This document shows positions 32,228-41,076 of a stretch of 64,000 nt of DNA, in pieces. The notes beneath the pieces are model-generated. The model saw only the letters and a list, made by a program, of their open reading frames with translations, was not told the origin of the DNA and did not search any database. Numbering within the stretch: position 1 is the stretch's first letter; every line of letters begins with the position of its first letter. The stretch comes from Phascolarctobacterium sp. (GTDB lineage Bacteria; Bacillota; Negativicutes; Acidaminococcales; Acidaminococcaceae). The stretch covers positions 563,135 to 627,134 of the forward strand of contig QAMT01000002.1 in the NCBI GenBank assembly GCA_003150755.1, in the 5' to 3' direction. Made by a program: the position numbers and the translations under genes.

Positions 32228-32233
32228 ATTATA
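32228..32233 (-). promoter_or_regulatory. Extended -10 of the PHP/FAH operon
   Basis: The minus strand reads TGGTATAAT, about 25 bases before the start at 32205. The region 32234-32411 holds no gene; a plus-strand TATAAT and a short GCGTTT/AAACGC stem before a T-run near 32349-32415 are weak hints of a small transcript. Confidence 0.45.
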
Positions 32234-32411
32234 CCATACCTTCGCAAAAAAACTGAACTTCATCAATATTTTACCAAAAGCTAATAAAATTTTGCACTTT
32301 GCCTTATCGCACCCATATTTGGCCTATGGGCCGATTTTTCTGTTTTGGTATAATTGGATATTCATTTTGCGTTTTACATGCCTTAGCGGCGATTTAAACG
32401 CATGGATTTTT

Positions 32412-32903
32412 TCAGCGGGTAAGCTGTTCCAAAACCTCTTTTTCTTCATCAGAAAGCTGATAAGTTGACTTACCGTTTTCTACCGGTTTGGCGTAACTTC
32501 TGTTATCTTCCCTGCCGTACAGACTTGAAAGCACAACGCCGTTATTATTTTCATCAAGTACAGCCAGCGAATAACTTAAATTGCTGCCGGTATCGGTAAA
32601 GGCGTTATAGCGCATCAGTTTTACTTTCTGCACGCATCCTTTCATCTGTTCGCGCATTGCCTGCTGTTGCTGTTCCAGTTTTTGCAAATCTGCTTTGGCA
32701 GCACGCACCTCTGTCAAAGTTTTGGTTAAAATTTCATCCCAGTTTTTATCATCGCCCTGGGTAAAAAAGTCATATTTTGCTTTTAACTCCTGCAACTCCT
32801 TTTTTTGGCTTTTACAAGTCAAAAACAGTTTAATCAAAAGCGCAAGCATAACTACAACTATTACAAGCAAATAATTTTGCAGTATTAAATTTATACCTTC
32901 CAA
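32412..32903 (-). CDS. DUF4446-family membrane protein
   Basis: A 163-residue protein with one N-terminal membrane helix (LLVIVVVMLALLIKLFL), a coiled-coil middle (RAAKADLQKLEQQQQAM) and the conserved block KVKLMRYNAFTDTGSNLSYS-LAVLDENNNGVVLSSLYGRE that marks DUF4446. These proteins are usually encoded by the par genes of Firmicutes and have no known role. The start is TTG at 32903, eight bases after AGGAGG. Probably the last gene of the parA-parB unit. Confidence 0.85.
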   Translation of the reverse strand: MEGINLILQNYLLVIVVVMLALLIKLFLTCKSQKKELQELKAKYDFFTQGDDKNWDEILTKTLTEVRAAKADLQKLEQQQQAMREQMKGCVQKVKLMRYNAFTDTGSNLSYSLAVLDENNNGVVLSSLYGREDNRSYAKPVENGKSTYQLSDEEKEVLEQLTR

Positions 32904-32920
32904 AATACATCCTCCTAAAT

Positions 32921-33619
32921 TTAAACAAACAGATAAGTAATTATACCGGCAATAAATATCGCGGGCAGCTGGTTGGAAATACGTATCTCCAAAAGACCCA
33001 GCATATTGATGCCGATAGCTGCAATAAGCACACCGCCGCAGGCGCTTACTTCGTTAATAATAACAGGCGTCATTACCGGCTGCAAAAAACTTGCCAAAAT
33101 TGTAAGCGTACCCTGGTATAAAAAAACACTTACAGAAGAAAGCGCTACGCCGATGCCTAAATTAGCTGCCAGAATAACTGCTATAACACCGTCCATAGTA
33201 GCTTTGGCATATAAAATAGTCGGATTATTATTTAATCCATCCTCCAGGCTTCCCACTACCGCCATCGCGCCAATAACATAAATCAGGCTGGCGCTGATAA
33301 AGCCTTCGGCAATTTTTTTAGCATTGCCGCCGCTTTTACCGCTGTTTATTTTTGCGCCCACCCACAGGCCGATTTTTTGAAAATGGCCGTCAATATCAAG
33401 CCATTCGCCTATGACAGAACCGATAACAAGGCTTGCTACGCAAATTACTACATTCTCTGTTTTTAATGCCATTTGCAGACCAACAACAACTATGCACAAC
33501 GCAACACCCTGCATAATTGTCTGCTTCCATTTTTCCGGCAGGCCGCGCTTTAAAAATAAACCCAGTATTGTGCCGCCCAATATGGCAGCTACATTGGCAA
33601 CCGTACCTATTCCGGCCAC
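32921..33619 (-). CDS. DUF554-family membrane protein
   Basis: A 232-residue membrane protein of about seven helices. The opening GTVANVAAILGGTILGLFLK and GSVIGEWLDIDGHFQKIG are typical of DUF554, a conserved family without a settled function. Start GTG at 33619 with GGGGGAA before it. It lies between parB and the DUF4446 gene with short gaps, so it is probably cotranscribed with them. Confidence 0.85.
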   Translation of the reverse strand: MAGIGTVANVAAILGGTILGLFLKRGLPEKWKQTIMQGVALCIVVVGLQMALKTENVVICVASLVIGSVIGEWLDIDGHFQKIGLWVGAKINSGKSGGNAKKIAEGFISASLIYVIGAMAVVGSLEDGLNNNPTILYAKATMDGVIAVILAANLGIGVALSSVSVFLYQGTLTILASFLQPVMTPVIINEVSACGGVLIAAIGINMLGLLEIRISNQLPAIFIAGIITYLFV

Positions 33620-33647
33620 AATTATTCCCCCAATTACAAAATAAAAA

Positions 33648-34592
33648 CTACACAGTTAATTTTTGTTCTTTTTTGTTACTGCTTTTAGGCTTTTGTTCCA
33701 ACAATTCGTATATTCTTTCAAGGTCCTCAGCAGAATAATAATTTATTTCTATCTTACCTTGCTTTTCGTTTTTCGGTACAATTTTTACTTTCGTTCCCAA
33801 AAGCTCAATCAGCCGGTTCTGAAAATCCTGGCAGTAAACGCTGATTTCTTTTACTTTACGTTTTTTGACAGGTTTTTCTTCATCTTTATTATCAAACGTA
33901 ATATGCTCGCCGTTCTTTATTCTCTTTACAATATCTTCAACAGCACGCGCAGAAAGCCCCTGTTCAATAATCAGCAGCGCCAACTGCTCCTGTTCTTCTT
34001 TATCATCTAAAGCTAAAAGCGGCCTTACCTGCCCCATCGTCAATGTTTCACGTGAAACAGCGTCGCGCACATCCTGAGGCAAATTAAGCAAACGTAAAAT
34101 ATTGGTAACCGCTGTACGGCTGCGGCCGATTTTTTTAGCAGCCTGTTCCTGTGTAAGCCCAAATTCGCTCATCAGGCGTTTAATGCCTTCAGCTTCTTCA
34201 ATCGGGTTCAGGTCGTGACGCTGAATATTTTCAACTAAAGCAATTTCTGCCATAGCTGCATTATCATATTCGCGCACAATTACCGGCACCGTTTTAAGCT
34301 TGGCTTTCATTGCTGCACGCCAGCGGCGCTCTCCGGCAACAAGCTCATAAATACGTCCGTTTTTACGGACAATAAGTGGCTGAATAACGCCGTGCTCTTT
34401 AATGCTTTCGGCAAGTTCTTCGAGCTTGTCTTCATCAAAAACCTTACGCGGCTGCAGCGGATTCGGTTTAATATCTCCGACAGCAATTTCTATCTCTTTT
34501 TCATGGGGCTGCACTTCATCGACCGGCGCAATAGTTGCATTATCAGTAAAGATTGCGCCAAGCCCTTTGCCCAATCCGCCTTTTTTATTCAT
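33648..34592 (-). CDS. parB: Chromosome-partitioning protein ParB (Spo0J)
   Basis: A 314-residue parS-binding CTPase clamp that spreads around the origin, recruits SMC and works with ParA. Order: basic N-terminus with the ParA-contacting KGGLGKGLGAIF, the CTP-binding domain with NPLQPRKVF and GERRWRAA near residue 90, the helix-turn-helix (LTQEQAAKKIGRSRTAVTNI) and a C-terminal dimerisation domain. The ATG at 34592 lies within the last codons of parA with AGGAGG before it. A perfect parS site lies inside the gene (34044-34059). Confidence 0.97.
   Translation of the reverse strand: MNKKGGLGKGLGAIFTDNATIAPVDEVQPHEKEIEIAVGDIKPNPLQPRKVFDEDKLEELAESIKEHGVIQPLIVRKNGRIYELVAGERRWRAAMKAKLKTVPVIVREYDNAAMAEIALVENIQRHDLNPIEEAEGIKRLMSEFGLTQEQAAKKIGRSRTAVTNILRLLNLPQDVRDAVSRETLTMGQVRPLLALDDKEEQEQLALLIIEQGLSARAVEDIVKRIKNGEHITFDNKDEEKPVKKRKVKEISVYCQDFQNRLIELLGTKVKIVPKNEKQGKIEINYYSAEDLERIYELLEQKPKSSNKKEQKLTV
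34044..34059. promoter_or_regulatory. parS site inside parB
   Basis: TGTTTCACGTGAAACA, a perfect match to the 16-base parS palindrome bound by ParB/Spo0J. Confidence 0.97.
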
Positions 34593-35346
34593 CACCAAGA
34601 ACCTCCTGCGCCAGCTCCATATAAACCTGCGCTCCTTTGGATTTGGGGTCATACACAATTACCGGCTGCCCATGGCTGGGCGCTTCACTTAAACGCACAT
34701 TACGTGGAATAATTGTGTTGTACATTTTAGTATTAAAGTATTTGCGCACTTCGCCAACTACATCACTGGATAAATTTGTGCGCTGGTCAAACATCGTCAT
34801 CAAAACCCCTTCCAGTTTTAAAGCCGGATTAAGGTTACGCTGCACAAGTTTAATTGTGTTCATCAGCTGGCTTACACCTTCCAGTGCGTAAAATTCGCAC
34901 TGAATCGGCACCAGAACAGAATTGGCAGCCGTTAAAGCATTGATTGTCAATAATCCCAAAGAAGGCGGGCAGTCAATCAGCACATAATCATAATCATGCT
35001 TTACACGTTCCAAAGCATTTTTTAAACGGCCTTCCCTGTTCATCAGGCTTACAAGTTCAATTTCTGCGCCCGCCAGCTGTATGGTTGCCGGTATAACGTC
35101 AAGATTTTCATAATCACTGTGCAGCAGCACATCTTTCATCGGCACATCACTGATTAAGGTATCATAAATACATTTTTTTATATCGCGCTTATCAAATCCA
35201 AGGCCGCTGGTTGCGTTGCCCTGGGGGTCTGCGTCAAGCATAAGTACCTTGCGCCCCTTTTGTGCAAGGCAGGCAGCAAGGTTAACGGCCGTCGTTGTTT
35301 TACCGACGCCGCCTTTCTGATTTGCTATTGCAATTACCTTTACCAA
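34585..35346 (-). CDS. parA: Chromosome-partitioning ATPase ParA (Soj)
   Basis: A 253-residue deviant-Walker ATPase that positions origins with ParB and, in Firmicutes, also acts on DnaA. The Walker A' is KGGVGKTTTAVNLA near residue 9, Walker A-prime Asp in LMLDADPQGN, Walker B in DYVLIDCPPSLGLL. The start is TTG at 35346 with GAGGTGA before it; a longer frame exists upstream but would span that site. It overlaps parB by eight bases. A parS site lies about 100 bases upstream. Confidence 0.96.
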   Translation of the reverse strand: MVKVIAIANQKGGVGKTTTAVNLAACLAQKGRKVLMLDADPQGNATSGLGFDKRDIKKCIYDTLISDVPMKDVLLHSDYENLDVIPATIQLAGAEIELVSLMNREGRLKNALERVKHDYDYVLIDCPPSLGLLTINALTAANSVLVPIQCEFYALEGVSQLMNTIKLVQRNLNPALKLEGVLMTMFDQRTNLSSDVVGEVRKYFNTKMYNTIIPRNVRLSEAPSHGQPVIVYDPKSKGAQVYMELAQEVLGDE

Positions 35347-35435
35347 ATTTCTCACCTCATAAAAAACAATCAAACTATCTTAATAATTTTATCACATTTT
35401 TAGTAGTAAACATATAGCAAAGCCCAAAGTTTTTA

Positions 35436-35451
35436 TGTTTCACGTGAAACA
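35436..35451. promoter_or_regulatory. parS site upstream of parA
   Basis: TGTTTCACGTGAAACA, again a perfect parS, in the gap between parA and the YbaK gene. Confidence 0.97.
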
Positions 35452-35496
35452 TGGCATAAGTTTTTAACCATTATTGAAGAAATCTCTAAAAACAGA

Positions 35497-35522
35497 AGAA
35501 AAAATGCGGCTCAAGGCCGCAT
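35497..35522 (-). terminator. Terminator after the YbaK gene
   Basis: ATGCGGC (35504-35510), loop TCAAG, GCCGCAT (35516-35522), with a T-run on the minus strand. Confidence 0.8.
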
Positions 35523-35525
35523 CTT

Positions 35526-35996
35526 TTATTTTAACTTACAAACATCAACCCAACCCGCAAAATGGTCGGTGTGTTTTTCCAGCTCCGGTATTGTCAGTTT
35601 AATAGCGCTGTTGCTGCTGCCGCAGGCAGGATAAACATATTCAAAGCGTTTTAACGATTCGTCCAGATAAACCTGTACGCCTTCATTAACAGCGAACGGG
35701 CAGACACCACCGACAGCATGGCCAATCAGGTTTTCTGCCTCATCCGCAGCAAGCATTTTGGCTTTTACGCCAAAACGCATTTTATATTTATGGTTGTCAA
35801 TTTTAACATCGCCCGGAGCAACAATTAAAATTACATCGTCATGCACAGCAAAAGATAAAGTTTTGGCAATCAGGCTACCGTCGCAGTTCAACGCTTTGGC
35901 AGCAAGTTCTACCGTCGCACTCGAAACATCAAACTCCAAAATCTGGTCTTCCATATTACGGGCTTTAAAATAAGCCCTTACTTTTTCAATTGACAA
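35526..35996 (-). CDS. YbaK/EbsC-family aminoacyl-tRNA deacylase
   Basis: A 156-residue protein of the YbaK/ProX group, which hydrolyses misacylated tRNAs (for YbaK, Cys-tRNA-Pro). Typical blocks: TVELAAKALNCDGSLIAKTLSF, APGDVKIDNHKYK with the functional Lys region, IGHAVGGVCPFAV and the C-terminal GSSNSAIKLTIPEL. The start is TTG at 35996 with GGAGGG before it; the upstream in-frame ATG gives an atypically long protein. It follows the hydroxy-acid oxidase on the same strand by 13 bases. Confidence 0.9.
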   Translation of the reverse strand: MSIEKVRAYFKARNMEDQILEFDVSSATVELAAKALNCDGSLIAKTLSFAVHDDVILIVAPGDVKIDNHKYKMRFGVKAKMLAADEAENLIGHAVGGVCPFAVNEGVQVYLDESLKRFEYVYPACGSSNSAIKLTIPELEKHTDHFAGWVDVCKLK

Positions 35997-36009
35997 AATC
36001 AACCCTCCG

Positions 36010-37029
36010 TTAAATGCGTACCATATCGCGTGTAATGGCAGCAATATTTTCTGCGCCGCACATTTTCATTGTATCTTCCAGTTCACCGGCAAGTTTTTCA
36101 ATATAAACCTTAACGCCTTCTTCTGCACCGCCGTAAACAGCAGTTACAAACGGACGGGCAATAACTACGCCGTCAGCGCCGAGCGCCAAGGCTTTAAAAA
36201 TATCTGCGCCGCTGCGGATACCGCCATCAACCAGCACCTTCATACCGCCGCCGACTGCATGGCAGATTTCTTCCAAAACTTCAGCCGTGGCAGAACACTG
36301 GTCAAGCACGCGCCCGCCATGATTAGAAACGATAATTGCCGCAGCACCGGCAGCATGGGCTTTTAAAGCACCGCGCACCGTCATTACACCTTTAACAATA
36401 AACGGCAGACCTGCTTTTTTAACTATCTCTGCCAGTTCTTCTACGGATTTACTGCCTGCAGGCGGCTGCATGTTTTTCAAAAACGGCAGGCCGGCAGCAT
36501 CAACATCCATGGCAACAGCAAAAGCACCGCTATTTTTAACAAGCTGCAATTTTTCCTTAATCAGCGGCAAATTCCAGGGTTTAACAGTCGGTATGCCAAT
36601 ACCGCCGGCAGCGGCAATAGCATCCGTCGCGCCAACCATAACCTGCGGGTTCAGCCCGTCACCGGTAAAAGCGGCAATACCGTTATCCGCGCAAGCGGAA
36701 ACCAGAATTTTGTTATAAGTAAGCTCGTCGTAAGCGTCACTGTAATGCAGTTCTACCGCACCAATAGGACCGGCCAAAAACGGATAACTGAATTTACGGC
36801 CAAATAATTCAACAGACATATCAACAGGCACATTTTCGTGCAGGGTATCCATCTGCACACGGATTTCCTGCCATTTTTGATAATTGCGGATTGCAGTATC
36901 CCCCACACCTTTTGCACCAGGGCCAGGAATTGTATTGCGGCAGGCCAGCCCATTGCAGACCGGGCACGCCTTGCATTTGGAATTATCTAAGCATTTTCTT
37001 GCATTTTGCAGAACTTGATTGTAATCCAT
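36010..37029 (-). CDS. FMN-dependent alpha-hydroxy-acid oxidizing protein
   Basis: A 339-residue flavin enzyme of the L-lactate oxidase/glycolate oxidase family. FMN- and substrate-binding blocks: FLAGPIGAVELHY, IGIPTVKPW, PFIVKGVMTVRGA with the FMN-contacting Lys, and IIVSNHGGRVLDQ with the catalytic His-Gly-Gly-Arg, then VLVDGGIRSGADIFKALALGAD. The N-terminus is unusual: a cysteine-rich stretch (SKCKACPVCNGLACRN) precedes the barrel and might bind a metal or iron-sulfur cluster. The substrate is unknown. Confidence 0.88.
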   Translation of the reverse strand: MDYNQVLQNARKCLDNSKCKACPVCNGLACRNTIPGPGAKGVGDTAIRNYQKWQEIRVQMDTLHENVPVDMSVELFGRKFSYPFLAGPIGAVELHYSDAYDELTYNKILVSACADNGIAAFTGDGLNPQVMVGATDAIAAAGGIGIPTVKPWNLPLIKEKLQLVKNSGAFAVAMDVDAAGLPFLKNMQPPAGSKSVEELAEIVKKAGLPFIVKGVMTVRGALKAHAAGAAAIIVSNHGGRVLDQCSATAEVLEEICHAVGGGMKVLVDGGIRSGADIFKALALGADGVVIARPFVTAVYGGAEEGVKVYIEKLAGELEDTMKMCGAENIAAITRDMVRI

Positions 37030-37100
37030 TGTAAAACCTCCATAAAACCAACTTCGATTACTATTGTACTATATTTATAAACAAAAAGCACGGGTAAAAT

Positions 37101-37129
37101 AAAAAACTCCGGCAGATAAATACCGGAGT
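37101..37129 (-). terminator. Terminator of the zinc-ribbon gene
   Basis: AACTCCGG (37105-37112) pairs with CCGGAGT (37123-37129), and the minus strand continues with TTTTTT. Confidence 0.75.
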
Positions 37130-37141
37130 AAAATATTTAGC

Positions 37142-37420
37142 TTATTTCTTTTTTACCTCGCCTTTGTTCCAGGCTTCAGCGGCTTTTTTGTAAGAAGTGA
37201 AATCATCAGTTGATGCATTGCAGTTTGTGCAAACAACTTTGTTAAGCGTATCATGCTTAAAGGTGCCCATAGTTACAAACTTAGCCGTTTTCTTTCCACA
37301 TACAGGGCAGTTATTCAGTTCAATCGGCTTATAATCGCCGCTGGTGGCTTTTTTAAACATGTAAAAAAATACACCCGCTGCAATACCTGCAAGCACCGCA
37401 TACAATAACATATCACCCAT
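37142..37420 (-). CDS. Small membrane protein with zinc ribbon
   Basis: A 92-residue protein: an N-terminal membrane helix (MLLYAVLAGIAAGVFFYMF) and a cytoplasmic zinc ribbon with Cys pairs CPVCGKK and CTNCNAS separated by about 22 residues, then a short basic tail. No function is known. Start: GGGGTGA precedes the ATG at 37420; a GTG three codons upstream overlaps it. It is monocistronic with its own terminator. Confidence 0.65.
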   Translation of the reverse strand: MGDMLLYAVLAGIAAGVFFYMFKKATSGDYKPIELNNCPVCGKKTAKFVTMGTFKHDTLNKVVCTNCNASTDDFTSYKKAAEAWNKGEVKKK

Positions 37421-37512
37421 ACAAATCACCCCTTAAAAGTTATTTAGCTGTTCCTTAATTTTATTGTAACATATCTTGCGAATATGGCAAAATAAATTTC
37501 TAAAATTTATCG

Positions 37513-37552
37513 GCTAAAAAGAAAAACAGAAACAAAAATCTGCTTCTGTTTT
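37513..37552 (-). terminator. Terminator after the noc operon
   Basis: AAAACAGAA (37523-37531) and TTCTGTTTT (37544-37552); the minus strand continues with T-rich sequence. Confidence 0.65.
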
Positions 37553-37578
37553 CAACATAACCAACAATTTTATCAACA

Positions 37579-38454
37579 TTAATTTTGCTTATTGCTGGCA
37601 ATCTGCGGTTTTTTGGTATTTTTTATGCGCAGCGTAACAACAACGTCGTCACCTTCTACTTCCTGTTTAATCTGTGCAGGAATACCGGCATCGTTGATAG
37701 TGCTGACAATTTTCTTTACGCTGTTCAGATATATACGCACATCATTTACTATAACAAGCCTTCTTTTGGGTTTTTGCGCATCGGCTTCCAAAATTTTGGC
37801 AATATGTTCTTCCGTTTGTTTAACATTCCAGCCGTTTTTTATAATCAGCTTTAAAATCTGTTTTTGCTGTTCGCTGTCTTTAATTTTCAGCAATGCCCTG
37901 CCGTGGCGTTCGGTCAGTCCGGCTTCTTTTAAAGTATTGCGTATTTCCAAAGGCAAGTTCAACAAACGCAGTTTATTGGCAATAGTAGATTGCTTTTTGC
38001 CAACGCGCGCAGCCATAGCTTCCTGTGTCAGGTTAAACTGCGTCATAAGTTTTTCATAGCCTTCGGCTTCTTCCAAAAAGTGTAAATCTTCACGCTGCAA
38101 ATTTTCAATCAAGGCAATTTCAGCAATCTGCTGCTGAGTATAACTGCTGATTATTACCGGCACATCTTTAAGCCCTGCCATTTTGCTGGCGCGCAGACGG
38201 CGTTCACCGGCAATCAGCAAATAATTATCGTCCATGCAGCGGGCAACAAGCAGCGGCTGCAAAACACCATAAGCAGCAATCGAAGCCGCCAAATCCTCCA
38301 AAGCTTCCGGTTCAAAATCCTTACGTGGCTGGTATGGGTTAGGCTGTATTTTTTCCACCGGCACACGTACTACATTCAATTCACCGCTGAAATGTTTAAT
38401 AACCGAGCTGCCTTCCTGCTCTGTTCCTGAAATTTTTAAACCCTCGTCAACCAT
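37579..38454 (-). CDS. noc: ParB-family nucleoid occlusion protein Noc
   Basis: A 291-residue second ParB homologue in the usual place of noc, between rsmG and parA. CTP-binding block NPYQPRKDFEPEALEDLA and GERRLRASKMAGL; helix-turn-helix with FNLTQEAMAARVGKKQSTIANK; a C-terminal dimer domain. Noc of Bacillus binds its own sites and blocks septum formation over the chromosome. The first 24 residues (MVDEGLKISGTEQEG) do not form the amphipathic membrane-targeting helix that Bacillus Noc has, so this protein may differ in that step. GGAGG lies before the ATG. It follows rsmG by 12 bases. Confidence 0.85.
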   Translation of the reverse strand: MVDEGLKISGTEQEGSSVIKHFSGELNVVRVPVEKIQPNPYQPRKDFEPEALEDLAASIAAYGVLQPLLVARCMDDNYLLIAGERRLRASKMAGLKDVPVIISSYTQQQIAEIALIENLQREDLHFLEEAEGYEKLMTQFNLTQEAMAARVGKKQSTIANKLRLLNLPLEIRNTLKEAGLTERHGRALLKIKDSEQQKQILKLIIKNGWNVKQTEEHIAKILEADAQKPKRRLVIVNDVRIYLNSVKKIVSTINDAGIPAQIKQEVEGDDVVVTLRIKNTKKPQIASNKQN

Positions 38455-38466
38455 ATTGTACCTCCA

Positions 38467-39183
38467 TCATTCCAAAGGATTTTTATCGGGCAATCCCGCC
38501 TTACGCGGATAAGCCTTCGGCGAAGCCTTTACTTTTTTGATAGTTACTACTGCCCTGCCATCGTTAAGCCCTGGCAGCTCAACCTTTTTAGCTTCGATAA
38601 GTTTACCGCCCAGAACACTGAGTGCTTTACCGGCAGCGGCAATCTCCTCCTGATATTTTGCGCCTTTTAAAGCAACAAATACACCGCCAACCTTAACCAG
38701 CGGCAGGCAGTATTCTGATAATACAGATAGCCTTGCCACAGCGCGGGCAGTAACAATATCATATTTTTCGCGGTGAGCCGGATTTTTTCCTGCATCTTCA
38801 GCACGCAAATGCACACACTCAATATCTTTTAAGCCAAGTTCAGCAATAACACGCTGCAAAAAGTTCAAACGCTTAGCCAGTGAATCAATCAGCACAACCT
38901 TAAGCGAAGTGCAGTAAATCTTTAGCGGTATGCCGGGAAACCCTGCCCCCGTGCCAACGTCTGCCAAAACTTTGCCCGGGAAATAATCAGCATAAGCCAT
39001 AAGCGAATCAACAAAATGCTTAACTGCAACGTCCTGTGGTTCAGTTAGCGCCGTCAGGTTCATCACCTTATTGGTTTCTACCAGCATTTCATAGTATTTT
39101 TCAAACTGCTCAAGCTGCAGGGCAGATAATTCAAATCCGGCCTGTGCCGCGCTTTCAGCAAGAATTTTTTGAAATTCATTCAT
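38467..39183 (-). CDS. rsmG: 16S rRNA m7G527 methyltransferase RsmG
   Basis: A 238-residue SAM-dependent enzyme methylating G527 of 16S rRNA. The SAM loop is VLADVGTGAGFPGIPLKI near residue 68, and the family block YDIVTARAVARLSVLSEY is present. The ATG at 39183 follows AAGGAG and overlaps the end of mnmG by eight bases, so the two are coupled. Confidence 0.96.
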   Translation of the reverse strand: MNEFQKILAESAAQAGFELSALQLEQFEKYYEMLVETNKVMNLTALTEPQDVAVKHFVDSLMAYADYFPGKVLADVGTGAGFPGIPLKIYCTSLKVVLIDSLAKRLNFLQRVIAELGLKDIECVHLRAEDAGKNPAHREKYDIVTARAVARLSVLSEYCLPLVKVGGVFVALKGAKYQEEIAAAGKALSVLGGKLIEAKKVELPGLNDGRAVVTIKKVKASPKAYPRKAGLPDKNPLE

Positions 39184-41059
39184 TATTATGCTCCTTACGG
39201 CGTTTGACTTCCAGCACAATCATCAGCACATTGATATCAGCCGGAGAAACACCTGAAATACGCGATGCCTGCCCGATAGAAACCGGACGTATTTTATCCA
39301 GCTTTTCCGCTGCTTCGGAGGATAATTCCTTAATGGCGTGATAATCAATATTCTGCGGAATCAGTTTATTTTCCAGTTTTAATGCGCGTTCTACTTCCTG
39401 TTTTTGTTTATTGATATAGCCTTCGTATTTGGCAAAAATTTCGGCCTGCTCGGCTACAACATCAGGCAATTCCGGCAAATTAAATTCACCAATTAATTTT
39501 TTATAGGTAATTTCACCGCGGCGCAGCAAATCAAGCAGCGTCATACCCGGCCTTACCGGCGCAGTGCCCATATTTTTCAGCTTTTGTTCCGTTTCCGCAT
39601 TAGGCGGAACATTGGTTTTGCTTAACTGATGAATGGTACGCTCCAGCAAAGTGCGTTTAGCAGTAAATTTTTCATAGCGTTCATCATCGACCAAACCAAT
39701 CTGCCTGCCCTTTTCCGTCAGGCGTAAATCAGCATTATCCTGCCTTAACAGCAAACGGTATTCCGCACGCGATGTCATCATACGGTAAGGTTCATTAGTA
39801 CCTTTAGTTACCAAATCATCAATCAGCACGCCGATGTAAGCATCATTTCTGCCAAGGATAAACGGCGGCTGCCCATTGATTTTGCGCATAGCATTAATAC
39901 CGGCCATCAAGCCCTGCGCCGCAGCTTCTTCATAACCGCTGGTGCCGTTAGATTGCCCGGCAGAAAATAAACCGCTGATACCTTTATGTTCCAAAGATGC
40001 TTTAAGCTGCAATGGGTCAAGGCAATCATAATCAATGGCGTAACCTGCGCGCATCATGCGGCAATTTTCAAGGCCAGGTATCGTCTGCATAAATTTCAGC
40101 TGTACATCAGCAGGCAGTGAGCTTGACATACCCTGCACATACATTTCGTTAGTACGCAAGCCCTCCGGCTCGATAAAAAGCTGGTGGCGTTCCTTGTTGG
40201 CAAAACGTACAATTTTTGACTCAATTGAAGGACAGTAACGAGGCCCAACGCCTTCAATCATGCCATTGAACATACCGGATAAATGCAGGTTATCACGGAT
40301 GATTTTATGAGTTTTTTCGTTGGTATAAGTAAGCCAGCACGGTACCTGGCTGCGCTCTGTAATATCACTGATGAACGAAAAATTACGCAGTTCGGCATCG
40401 CCGTTTTGGATTTCCATTTTGCTGTAATCAAGGCTGCGGGCATCTATACGCGCCGGAGTGCCTGTTTTAAAACGCATCAGTTCAAGACCGTTTTCTAACA
40501 GCGACAGTGATAATTTATTGGCGCTGCGCAAACCGTTAGGACCGGATTCATAATTAACCTGCCCATAGACAATACGGGCGCGCAGATAAGTTCCTGTTGC
40601 CAGGATTACGCACTTGGCTTCAAAAACTTCGCCCGTTTCAGCTTCGACACCTACAACTTCACCATTGCTGACAATAAGTTTGTCAATCATCAGCTGCTTA
40701 ACATCAAGCCTGTCCTGATTTTCTACTGTCTGCTTCATAATGGTGTGGTAAAAAGGTTTGTCCTCCTGAGCACGCAGCGCCTGTACGGCATAACCCTTAC
40801 CGGTATTCAGAAGGCGCATCTGAATACACGCCTTATCGGCAGCAAGTCCCATTTCACCGCCCAAAGCATCAATCTCACGCACCAAATGCCCCTTGGCAGG
40901 CCCGCCTACCGAAGGATTACAGGGCATTAAAGCAATATTATCCATAGAAAGCGTTGCCAGAAGCGTTTTTCCGCCAAGACGCGCAGCAGCCAAAGCCGCT
41001 TCCACACCGGCGTGACCGGCACCGACAACAATAACGTCATAACTGTCAGTAATATTCAT
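39176..41059 (-). CDS. mnmG: tRNA uridine-5-carboxymethylaminomethyl modification enzyme MnmG
   Basis: A 627-residue FAD enzyme that, with MnmE, modifies wobble uridines of tRNAs. The FAD loop is VIVVGAGHAGVEAALAAARLG at the N-terminus; PCNPSVGGPAKGHLVREIDAL and GTYLRARIVYGQ follow; the C-terminal domain contains PVSIGQASRISGVSPADI. The ATG at 41059 with GGGTGAAG before it is preferred over a start four codons upstream. It sits between mnmE and rsmG, the standard order. Confidence 0.97.
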   Translation of the reverse strand: MNITDSYDVIVVGAGHAGVEAALAAARLGGKTLLATLSMDNIALMPCNPSVGGPAKGHLVREIDALGGEMGLAADKACIQMRLLNTGKGYAVQALRAQEDKPFYHTIMKQTVENQDRLDVKQLMIDKLIVSNGEVVGVEAETGEVFEAKCVILATGTYLRARIVYGQVNYESGPNGLRSANKLSLSLLENGLELMRFKTGTPARIDARSLDYSKMEIQNGDAELRNFSFISDITERSQVPCWLTYTNEKTHKIIRDNLHLSGMFNGMIEGVGPRYCPSIESKIVRFANKERHQLFIEPEGLRTNEMYVQGMSSSLPADVQLKFMQTIPGLENCRMMRAGYAIDYDCLDPLQLKASLEHKGISGLFSAGQSNGTSGYEEAAAQGLMAGINAMRKINGQPPFILGRNDAYIGVLIDDLVTKGTNEPYRMMTSRAEYRLLLRQDNADLRLTEKGRQIGLVDDERYEKFTAKRTLLERTIHQLSKTNVPPNAETEQKLKNMGTAPVRPGMTLLDLLRRGEITYKKLIGEFNLPELPDVVAEQAEIFAKYEGYINKQKQEVERALKLENKLIPQNIDYHAIKELSSEAAEKLDKIRPVSIGQASRISGVSPADINVLMIVLEVKRRKEHNNE

Positions 41060-41076
41060 AACTTCACCCAAAATAA

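Noticed and set aside
32234..32411. A small RNA gene on the plus strand (TATAAT near 32350, GCGTTT/AAACGC stem, T-run near 32410)
   Set aside because: No -35, and the stem is short with a long loop. Not enough to call a gene; noted under the intergenic region.
37579..39183. Noc-binding sites near noc
   Set aside because: No match to the Bacillus site ATTTCCCGGGAAAT was seen; the site may differ in this lineage.
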